Assembly: GCA_009783355.1 (NCBI GenBank)
Contig: WRHH01000008.1
Coordinates: 1 to 64,000 of the forward strand
DNA length: 64,000 nt
Source: Synergistaceae bacterium
GTDB taxonomy: Bacteria > Synergistota > Synergistia > Synergistales > Aminobacteriaceae
Direction: 5' to 3'
Below, one piece after another: positions 44,729 to 52,187 of the stretch (position 1 is its first letter; the number at the start of each line of letters is the position of its first letter). The notes below the pieces were generated by a model. The model saw nothing but the letters and a program-made list of their open reading frames with translations. It was not told the DNA's origin and did not search any database. The position numbers and the translations under genes were made by a program.

Positions 44729-45331
44729 TCATTGATTCAGCCACAGCGCGGGGCGAACTCCGTATTCAAAGGTGACGCCGTAGCCGAAGTAGCTGACTTC
44801 TCCGTCAGAGTAGACAGCGGCGGCGTTTGACATGACGGCGTTTGGACTGTATTTACCGGGCGACCGGAGCCACCAAAAACATTTATTCCCGTCCATATCG
44901 CGCATAACGCGAGTGGATTGGTCAGGGAGATACATTTCCGCTTCTTCGCCGCTCAATAAAAATATCTTATCCGTGGTATCGTTGCCGCCCGGCGTCTCGT
45001 ATTTTGGATTATCGGCGGTCACTAATTTCGTTTCCGCTATTCTATCTTTTTCCTGGGAGCTGAAAGCGCCCTCGTAAAATGAATTGTTGAGATATTCGCG
45101 CAAGGTGCAGGTTTCCCATGTTACAATGGCTAATTTCGAATTATAAGCCCTCAATTCCAAAATTTTTTCGCTTATTATAAGCGTTTTGCCGTCCTCGACC
45201 GCCAATACAAGCCAGTCAATTCCGCCAAGCTGGATTTTGTCCCCGACTTTCGCATTGGCATTCGCAATTCCGAAAGATGTGAGAGAAAGCGCCAGTGCCA
45301 TTGCAAGCGCAAGAATAATGATTTTCTTCAT
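44729..45331 (-). CDS. Exported DUF6273-like protein
   Basis: A 200-residue protein with a signal peptide (KKIIILALAMALALSLTSFG). The mature part has KIQLGGIDWLVLAVEDGKTLIISEK, TWETCTLREYLNNSFYE, DKIFLLSGEEAEMYL and CFWWLRSPG, ending VRPALWLNQ. These are the marks of the DUF6273 fold seen beside formylglycine-type and Listeria/Bacteroides surface proteins; function is unknown. ATG 45331 has GGAGG 8 nt upstream. Confidence 0.78.
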   Translation of the reverse strand: MKKIIILALAMALALSLTSFGIANANAKVGDKIQLGGIDWLVLAVEDGKTLIISEKILELRAYNSKLAIVTWETCTLREYLNNSFYEGAFSSQEKDRIAETKLVTADNPKYETPGGNDTTDKIFLLSGEEAEMYLPDQSTRVMRDMDGNKCFWWLRSPGKYSPNAVMSNAAAVYSDGEVSYFGYGVTFEYGVRPALWLNQ

Positions 45332-45347
45332 AGTATTTTCCTCCATT

Positions 45348-46007
45348 TCAAATATACTGCTTGACTAACTTTTCGACTTCCGGGTAGTTGTCCTTCGTGC
45401 AGAACATCCAGATCTTAGTCAACGCGTCCGCTTTAAGAATGATGAGCCGCCAGTTCGGTTTGTAAACGACTTTTTTCACATCGCGCCATGCCATGTCCTG
45501 CTGAACGCGCCCCGCTGCGAGCATGGCCGTACCCGCCATGCTAAAATTGCCGGAGAGGAGCGCCGAGATCCCCATCGCACTGAACCCTCCGCTCAGCATT
45601 TCCGGCGCATGCTTCACGGGGCCGCGCCAGACGCCATTATCCGTTATGATGTAAAGCTCCTTGCCGCCGATGATCATCAAATGAATGAGTGCCCCCAAGG
45701 GCGTAAGCGCGGCGATTATTCCGACGCCGACCGCTGCTACCATGATCGACAGGTATATTTCGCCGGTGAACACTGAAATAAGCACCGTCATTATCCCCAT
45801 TGTAGCGAGCAGCGCCAAAGCGAACTGGATCGCGACGTACAGGTTTCTGAACGGCGTGATGTACGCCGTCCATGCAAGGCGCGCGGCGTTCTCCTCCCCT
45901 GCTGCTTCCGTCACGTCCGTGGCGGCGCCGTCGACAAGCCCGCACTCGGGACAAAATTTCACGCCTTCGCTCATCTCCTTACCGCAGTTTAAACAGAAAT
46001 TTTGCAT
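45348..46007 (-). CDS. Zinc-ribbon membrane protein
   Basis: A 219-residue protein. It starts with a zinc ribbon, FCLNCGKEMSEGVKFCPECG (residues 3-22), followed by two hydrophobic segments at about 58-120 (LYVAIQFALALLATMGIMTV and a Gly/Val-rich partner). A soluble C-terminal domain, LYIITDNGVWRGPVKH ... MAWRDVKKVVYKPNWRL, resembles PH-like domains that follow membrane helices in such proteins. The start is ATG 46007, with AAGGAGG 9 nt upstream. The role is unknown. Confidence 0.65.
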   Translation of the reverse strand: MQNFCLNCGKEMSEGVKFCPECGLVDGAATDVTEAAGEENAARLAWTAYITPFRNLYVAIQFALALLATMGIMTVLISVFTGEIYLSIMVAAVGVGIIAALTPLGALIHLMIIGGKELYIITDNGVWRGPVKHAPEMLSGGFSAMGISALLSGNFSMAGTAMLAAGRVQQDMAWRDVKKVVYKPNWRLIILKADALTKIWMFCTKDNYPEVEKLVKQYI

Positions 46008-46089
46008 CGTACCCACCCTCCTTAACTTTTCAGCGCTGTTGCCCTATGGTTTCTGCTATTCCCGCCACTCGTATGTGTTATAATCTCCA

Positions 46090-46368
46090 TTATTTAAACC
46101 ATCGCATTTGGCCATTTATTTCAATGAACCATTTGACCCCGCACACTATAACCGACAATACTACCGCAGTAATGGACGCGACAATGCTGTCGTCGTCTTC
46201 AAACCCATACACAAGGATGATTACTGCCGTAAATATCGTCATAACCGAAGTCAACCCGATTAGGCCGCTCATGGTTTTTTCCATATCGGCTCCGGCGTTC
46301 ACTTCTTGTTCATTTTGTATCGCCGCCTTTTCTACAGCATCCTTTGTTTCGCAGTTTTCGCAAAACAT
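46090..46368 (-). CDS. Small membrane protein with half zinc ribbon
   Basis: A 92-residue protein. It begins MFCENCETKDAVEK, a single CxxC pair matching the first half of the ribbons in neighbouring genes. Two membrane helices follow (about 35-56, GLTSVMTIFTAVIILVYGF, and 62-80). AAGGAGG is about 8 nt before the ATG. Two copies could share one zinc, or the second pair has been lost. Confidence 0.6.
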   Translation of the reverse strand: MFCENCETKDAVEKAAIQNEQEVNAGADMEKTMSGLIGLTSVMTIFTAVIILVYGFEDDDSIVASITAVVLSVIVCGVKWFIEINGQMRWFK

Positions 46369-46419
46369 TAATCAGTCCTCCTTTTTGGCTGTTAAATGTC
46401 AGCTGCTCCCTTCTATCGT

Positions 46420-49400
46420 TCAGCTTTTAGGATTCCCATCGCTACGGACATCTCCTTCGTTATCGGGAATTGAGGCGTCCGCCTTGGGTTCGTCTTCCAT
46501 TTCATTGGGAGTCGCCTGACTCGAGCCCTGACCTGTAAAAGCGAATGCGGCGCCTGGTTTACTGCTGTGGTGTCCGCCCTTGATGACAATATCGAACCTC
46601 ACGGCATACGTGGCGTCTTTTTCATATTGATAAGGATCCGAGCCGTTGAAAAACCGTAGCGTCACCGTCCGGTAGTCGTTCTCCGCGCGGCGGTTGCCAA
46701 CGCTCACTATGCGTGGCGTCGCATCAGGCGCCGATTGATACTCTCCCGATGGATCGGCCTTTAAAAGTACGCTGCCCTGCTTGTCTCCCGTATCAAGATA
46801 CCATGTCACAGGCCGATACAACCCTGCAGCGTCTATTTTCAGAGCGACGCTTCTTTGCCTCTCATTGATGTCGTTTAATGAGAAACAATTACTGTCCCGT
46901 GTGTAGGTCACGGAAATATCGCCCGTCCGGGGGAAAAACTTCGCCGTTGCAGGGTCTTCTCCTCCTGCTCCCACCTTGTCTCCAAAGCCCAGAATGTGGG
47001 CGACCGACTGCCCGGACTCGCTCTGCGTCGCCAATGGCCTCTCCGAGCCTGAGCCGGTGAAGGCGAAGACGGCGGCGCCGGGTTTGTCGCTGTGATGTAC
47101 GCCTTTGGCGATGATATCAAGCCTAACGATGTAGCTGGAGTTTTCTTCATATTGAAATGGCTCCTCTCCGTTGAAAAACCTCAGCGTCACCGTCCGGTAG
47201 TCGTTCCCCGAACGGCGATTCCCCACGCTCACGATGCGCGAGGCCACATCAGGGACCGGATGGTATATGCCAGCCGCATCAGCTTTGAATAGGGCGCTGC
47301 CTTGCCTTTCACCGCTGTCAATAAACCACGCCGCTGGGCGGTATTGCCCCGACGAGTCGAGTTCCAAAAGGGCGCTTCTCCGGCTCTCGTCTATGTCGTT
47401 TAGAGGAAAAAAATTGCCGTCCCGGGCGTAGGTCACTGAAATATCCCCCGTCAGGGGGGAAAATTTCACCGTCGCGGGGTCTTCTCCTCCAACCCCCGCC
47501 CTGTCTCCCTGCCCCAGCAAAATGAAGGCCGCCGCATGTTCGGTATTGTTTTCCGCCAGCGCGGGCGTTCCCGAGCCCGAGCCGGTGAAGGCGAAAAGGG
47601 CGGCGCCGGGTTTGCCGCTGTGATGTACGCCTTTGGCGACTATGTCTAACCTCACGGCGTAGCTGGCGTCTCCTTCATATTGATAAGCTTCATCGCCGCT
47701 TAAAAACCGGAGAGTTATCGATCCGTAACGGTCGTTCCCCGAGCGGCGGTTTCCCACGCTCACAACCCGTGAGGTCACGCCTCGGACAGGGTGATACGTT
47801 CCGCGCGGATACTCTCCCGTCGTATCGGCTTTTAACAGGATGCTGCCCTGTTGCTCGCCGGGGTCGAGAAACCACGCTTCCGGGCTGTAAAGTCCCGTCG
47901 CGTCAGATTTCAAAGTAACGCTTCTCCGGCTCTCGCCTATATCGTTTAGGGAAAAGAAAAGGTTGTCCTTGAGGTAAGTTACGGAGATCGTGCCAAGTTC
48001 AGGAGAATAGCTTGCCTTAATGGTGTCTTCGCCTCCTGCGCCCGCTCTGTCTCCCTGTCCCATCAAAAGGAAGGGCGCCGCATGTTCAGTTTGACTCTCC
48101 GCGCTTGCGGGCGTTCCCGAACCCGAGCCGGTGAAGGCGAAGAGGGCTGCGCCAGGTTTGCCGCTGTGGTGCATGCCTTTGGCGACTATGTCTAACCTCA
48201 CGGCGTAGCTGGCGTTTCCTTCATATTGATAGGCTTCTTCACCGCTAAAAAACCGTAGAGTTATCATTCCGTAACGGTCGCTCCCCGAACGGCGGTTCCC
48301 CACGCTCACAACCCGTGAGGTCACGTCGGAGACAGGGTGATACGTTCCGCGCGGATAATCTCCCGTCGTGTCGGCTTTTAACAGGATGCTGCCCTGTTGC
48401 TCGCCGGGATCGAGAAACCACGCCGTCTGGTTGTAAAGTCCCGTCGCGTCGGATTCCAAAGTAACGCTTCTCAGGCTCTCTCCTATATCGTTTAAGGAAA
48501 AGAAAAGGTTGTCCTTGAGGTATGCCACTGATATAGCTCCCAGTTCCGGAGAATAGCTCGCCTTAACGGTGTTTTCGCCGCCCGCGCCCGCTCTGTCCCC
48601 CTGCCCTATCAAAAGGGAGGGCGCTTCATGTTCAGTTTGGCTCTCCGCGCTTTCGGGCGTTCCTGTCCCCGAGCCGGTGAAAGCGAAGAGGGCGGCGCCG
48701 GATTTTGTGCTGTAATGATAGTTTTTCGCGACGATGTCGAATCTCACGGCGTAGCTGGCTTCATGTTCATATTGATATGGTTCCGAGCCGTCGAAAAACC
48801 GTAGAGTCATCATTCCGTACCGGTCGTTCCCCGAACGGCGGTTCCCTACGCTCACAACCTGTGAGGTTACGCCTCGGACAGGGTGATACGTTCCGCGCGG
48901 GTACTCTCCCGTCGTGTCGGCCTTTAACAGGATGCTGCCCTGCTGCTCGCCAGGGTCGAGAAACCACGCCGCCTGAGTGTAACATCCCGTCGAGTCGGCT
49001 TCCAGAACAACGCTTCTTTGGCTCTCATCTATGTCGTTTAAGGAAAAGGAATTGTTGTTCTTGACGTAAGCCACTGAGATCGTGCCCAGTTCAGGAGAAT
49101 AGCTCACTTCAACGGGGTCTTCGCCTCCCGCCCCTACTCTATCCCCATAGCCAATCATAAGAAAAGGCGCCGTATGTTCAGTTTGGCTTTCTGCGCGCGC
49201 GGGTGTTCCTGAGCCCGAGCCGGTGAAAGCGAAGAGGGCGGCGCCCATTTTACTGCTATGGTGTAAGCTTTTGGCGACGATGTCAAGCCTCACGGCATAG
49301 CTAGCGTCATTTTCATATTGATATGGTTCCGAGCCGTCGAAAAACCGTAGAGTCATCGTTCCGTACCGGTCGTATCCCGAACGGCGGTTCCCCACGCTAA

Positions 49401-50292
49401 CCACCCGTGAGGTCACGCCTTTGACAGGGTGATACGTTCCGGACGGATACTCTCCCGTCGTGTCAGCCTTTAACAGGATGCTGCCCTGCTGCTCGTCCGG
49501 GTCGAGAAACCACGCCGCCTGAGTGTAGCATCCCGTCGAGTCGGCTTCCAGAACAACGCTTCTTTGGCTCTCATCTATGTCGTTTAAGGAAAAATAAATA
49601 TTTTCTTTGACGTATGCCACGGAGATTGTACCAAATTCCGGGGAATAACTCATCTTAACAGGGTCTTCGCCTCCCGCCCCTGCTTTATCCCCATAGCCAA
49701 TCATAAGAAAAGGCGCCGTATGTTCAGTTTGGCTTTCCGCATGCGCGGGCGTTCCCGAACCCGAGCCGGTGAAAGCGAAGAGTCGGCCGCTGGTTTTTGT
49801 ACTGTGGTGATAGCTATTTGTGATGATATCGAACCTAATGGCGTAGGAAGCGTCATTTTCATATTGATATGGTTCCTCGCCGCTGAAAAATCGGATAGTC
49901 ACAGTTCCGTATCTTTCGTTCCCCGAACGGGGGTCGTCGAGACTCACCACACGGGAGGCCAGACCGGGAATAGGGTGATACGTTCCGGTCGGATACTCGC
50001 CCGTCGCGTCAGCTTTCAGCAGAATGCTTCCCTGCGCCTCGCCCATATCTTCCATAGCGAAGTAAATATTCTCATTATTATAGGTGACGGAAATAGTACC
50101 CTCCTCGGGGGAGTAAGTTGCCAAAACAGGGTTTTCGCCCCCCGTCCACGCTTTATCCCCGTAGACCAGAGAATATTCCGCCGTCACAGCGGGCGTAACT
50201 CCAGCCGGATCGCCCTCTGCGGCGGACGTGCAGATATGCGAAAGCGATAAACATACCAGAATCGCCAAAGATAAAACTAATAATTTTTTCAT
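46420..50292 (-). CDS. Exported tandem-repeat protein, 182-residue repeats
   Basis: A 1290-residue protein with a signal peptide (KKLLVLSLAILVCLSLSHIC). It is built of seven repeats, each with GDxAGAGGEDP, YSPELGTISVAY, FSLNDIDES, TGEYPRGTYHPV, VVSVGNRRSGNDRYG, TLRFFDGSEPYQYE and LFAFTGSGSGTP. Repeats 2-6 are 182 residues; the first is 156 and lacks the LNDIDES...AWFLDPGEQQ module. No membrane anchor or sorting tail is visible after the last repeat; the end is a short acidic tail. GGAGG is 8 nt before the ATG. Each repeat is beta-rich, suggesting a secreted adhesin or structural surface protein. No family recognised. Confidence 0.75.
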   Translation of the reverse strand: MKKLLVLSLAILVCLSLSHICTSAAEGDPAGVTPAVTAEYSLVYGDKAWTGGENPVLATYSPEEGTISVTYNNENIYFAMEDMGEAQGSILLKADATGEYPTGTYHPIPGLASRVVSLDDPRSGNERYGTVTIRFFSGEEPYQYENDASYAIRFDIITNSYHHSTKTSGRLFAFTGSGSGTPAHAESQTEHTAPFLMIGYGDKAGAGGEDPVKMSYSPEFGTISVAYVKENIYFSLNDIDESQRSVVLEADSTGCYTQAAWFLDPDEQQGSILLKADTTGEYPSGTYHPVKGVTSRVVSVGNRRSGYDRYGTMTLRFFDGSEPYQYENDASYAVRLDIVAKSLHHSSKMGAALFAFTGSGSGTPARAESQTEHTAPFLMIGYGDRVGAGGEDPVEVSYSPELGTISVAYVKNNNSFSLNDIDESQRSVVLEADSTGCYTQAAWFLDPGEQQGSILLKADTTGEYPRGTYHPVRGVTSQVVSVGNRRSGNDRYGMMTLRFFDGSEPYQYEHEASYAVRFDIVAKNYHYSTKSGAALFAFTGSGTGTPESAESQTEHEAPSLLIGQGDRAGAGGENTVKASYSPELGAISVAYLKDNLFFSLNDIGESLRSVTLESDATGLYNQTAWFLDPGEQQGSILLKADTTGDYPRGTYHPVSDVTSRVVSVGNRRSGSDRYGMITLRFFSGEEAYQYEGNASYAVRLDIVAKGMHHSGKPGAALFAFTGSGSGTPASAESQTEHAAPFLLMGQGDRAGAGGEDTIKASYSPELGTISVTYLKDNLFFSLNDIGESRRSVTLKSDATGLYSPEAWFLDPGEQQGSILLKADTTGEYPRGTYHPVRGVTSRVVSVGNRRSGNDRYGSITLRFLSGDEAYQYEGDASYAVRLDIVAKGVHHSGKPGAALFAFTGSGSGTPALAENNTEHAAAFILLGQGDRAGVGGEDPATVKFSPLTGDISVTYARDGNFFPLNDIDESRRSALLELDSSGQYRPAAWFIDSGERQGSALFKADAAGIYHPVPDVASRIVSVGNRRSGNDYRTVTLRFFNGEEPFQYEENSSYIVRLDIIAKGVHHSDKPGAAVFAFTGSGSERPLATQSESGQSVAHILGFGDKVGAGGEDPATAKFFPRTGDISVTYTRDSNCFSLNDINERQRSVALKIDAAGLYRPVTWYLDTGDKQGSVLLKADPSGEYQSAPDATPRIVSVGNRRAENDYRTVTLRFFNGSDPYQYEKDATYAVRFDIVIKGGHHSSKPGAAFAFTGQGSSQATPNEMEDEPKADASIPDNEGDVRSDGNPKS
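46952..50129. repeat. Intragenic tandem repeats, 546-bp period
   Basis: The same anchor (GGGTCTTCGCC and variants) recurs at 46952, 47477, 48023, 48569, 49115, 49661 and 50129. Four spacings are exactly 546 bp; the outer ones are 525 and 468 bp. Long stretches are nearly identical between copies (for example around 49115 and 49661), which shows recent duplication or gene conversion. Confidence 0.9.
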
Positions 50293-50434
50293 GTTCGTTA
50301 CCTCCGTTTTATATATGTAATTTCCAGAACATCTTATCCAAGAGAACTAAAAATTACACCGTACCAAGGTTCAGTCTTTAGCAAAACCGACCTGTACTTT
50401 AGTACAGGTTTTGAGATAAACGCAAAGAAATCAT

Positions 50435-50552
50435 GGGCTGTAATAAAGTTATGATCTTTATCAATTGCACCACAATATATAGTGGTCGCCTGGCGTTTTG
50501 AACATAATATATTGTAGCGGGGGCAGAATGCCGCCAGCTTTTGTTACAGCCC
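50435..50552. mobile_element. MITE-like element, copy 2 (inverted orientation)
   Basis: 118 bp with ends GGGCTGTAATAAAG and CTTTTGTTACAGCCC. Read on the minus strand it matches the element at 59299 along its length, including CTGGCGGCA, CTACAATATATTATG and CCACTATATATTGTGG. It has no coding capacity. Confidence 0.72.
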
Positions 50553-50620
50553 TCGCCAGTAGTTATATTAGGCAATACAGTTTCATCGGGATTAAGGTAT
50601 TAACGATTTTGAAGAGTGTT

Positions 50621-52048
50621 TTATTGCCTTCTCAGGACAAGGTTTGTCAGTTCCGTGCGGCTTGTGACCCCGGTTTTGGCGAATATATTGCCAACATGAT
50701 ATTTGACGGTTCTCTCAACGATGACCAATTCGTCGGCAATTTCCCTGTTGGTCCTTCCATTGACGATCCGGAGCATTACCTCATGTTCGCGCTCGGTAAG
50801 CCGCTCTATTAAGTCAAGCTCGCTTATCCGCTTCGACTGTTCCTGTGCGGGCATTTCCAGTAACGCGGTTAAGTAGATATGGTTTTTGAGCAACTTTGTT
50901 AATCGGTTATGAAGCGGCGGGAGCATAATCAACGTGACGAGCACCACCCATAATGCCAGCAGCGTTTGGCTTTGAGTTTGACCGCTATCCGCCGCTACAG
51001 CGTTACCGATAATTCCGCCCAACAGAACCCCGAGCACATTCGCAGAAAGGCCGATTCCGATGATTCTTGATGGATTCTTATAGTATTCCAGCATTTCCCC
51101 AAGTATGCTCCACCAAAACAGATCATAGACGCCATAAGCGCCCAACAGTAGAGTGTTGATTGCAAGATAATCCACCCACGAGCGTCCCAGCGCGAGAAAG
51201 GCGATAAAGGAAAAGCCAATCATAGCTATTGCTACATAAAGGCTATATGCCCGATTGGTCTTTCGGGGCAAATTACGCATAATAAACAGCGCGGTTATAT
51301 ATGGCACAGCCCAATACCAGCTTGTCAGCAATTTCAAGTGATTGAACGCTGGATTCACAACTTGGTACATTAGTCCGGAATTGATGGTGATGACTACGAT
51401 AAAGAGGCAAAGGAACACCAGTGAGCCGAATTTGTCGGCAGAAATCGCCTCTTCTGCGGAAACGGATTCCGCAGGCGCCTTCAATGTTTCTTCATTGGGG
51501 AGCAAGAGCGCGAACAGGAAAGCAGCTACCAGTTCCAGAATGGAAAATCCCAGCCCTATTTGCGGAGATACGTGAATAGCCGATATGTTCAGAAGAATCA
51601 TTAACACATTCGAGAAGATGAGGCAGTCCGCCATCGTCTTAATACGGTCGCCCTTCTGAGTACAACCCTTAAAATAAAACCCCCACGCCGCTACACAAGC
51701 GCCGACCAGAAACGCCGCCGGGAATAGAGCCGCCGTCCATAAAAACGAGTACGGGAGGAAAAACACTCCTGTAGCAGCGGCGCAAAAGGCTATAGAAAAT
51801 AATATGAGCCTTTTCGCCGTCCGCATATTTTTAACAAAGAAACCGCAGGCGATCAGGCCGGCGAAATGAGCCGCCATCGCTCCGAACAGGAGCGAATGAG
51901 CCGATACGCCGTGGTATTCAGTGATTGCATACATTACCTGCCCCTCAAACGGGAACGCTAAAAGCCACGAGAAAAAAAGAGCAAAGACTACAACGGACAA
52001 ACGGCGGTCTCTAGCCGTAGATTCTTTACGATTTACTTTATTGTCCAT
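50621..52048 (-). CDS. Membrane-bound LuxR-family regulator
   Basis: A 475-residue protein. About 12 hydrophobic segments fill residues 20-395 in an MFS-like pattern (VVVFALFFSWLLAFPFEGQV, GVFFLPYSFLWTAALFPAAF, and so on). The C-terminal 65 residues are a LuxR-type helix-turn-helix: LTEREHEVMLRIVNGRTNRE then VERTVKYHVGNIFAKTG. Such fusions of a transporter-like sensor and a DNA-binding domain occur in anaerobic Actinobacteria and Synergistota. ATG 52048 is 12 nt after AAGGGGAG; ATG 52057 is an alternative but only 3 nt away from it. It may regulate the neighbouring surface-protein genes. Confidence 0.82.
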   Translation of the reverse strand: MDNKVNRKESTARDRRLSVVVFALFFSWLLAFPFEGQVMYAITEYHGVSAHSLLFGAMAAHFAGLIACGFFVKNMRTAKRLILFSIAFCAAATGVFFLPYSFLWTAALFPAAFLVGACVAAWGFYFKGCTQKGDRIKTMADCLIFSNVLMILLNISAIHVSPQIGLGFSILELVAAFLFALLLPNEETLKAPAESVSAEEAISADKFGSLVFLCLFIVVITINSGLMYQVVNPAFNHLKLLTSWYWAVPYITALFIMRNLPRKTNRAYSLYVAIAMIGFSFIAFLALGRSWVDYLAINTLLLGAYGVYDLFWWSILGEMLEYYKNPSRIIGIGLSANVLGVLLGGIIGNAVAADSGQTQSQTLLALWVVLVTLIMLPPLHNRLTKLLKNHIYLTALLEMPAQEQSKRISELDLIERLTEREHEVMLRIVNGRTNREIADELVIVERTVKYHVGNIFAKTGVTSRTELTNLVLRRQ

Positions 52049-52073
52049 GTATGTCATCACTCCCCTTCTATAA

Positions 52074-52187
52074 ATGGAAAATGGAAAATTGAAAATTAAA
52101 GCAAATACCTTTACCACGAAACATCACGAACAAAAAATATTATCTTTATTTTCTAATCCCTGATCCCTAATCCCTAATCCCTAATCC
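52074..52187. repeat. Two heptamer arrays: ATGGAAA and CTAATCC
   Basis: ATGGAAA x2, ATTGAAA, ATTAAAG (52074-52101), then CACGAA words, then CTAATCC, CTGATCC and CTAATCC x3 (52153-52187). The second array is the complement of the GGGATTA unit at 912 and contains the stop codon of the 894-residue ORF. Confidence 0.88.
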
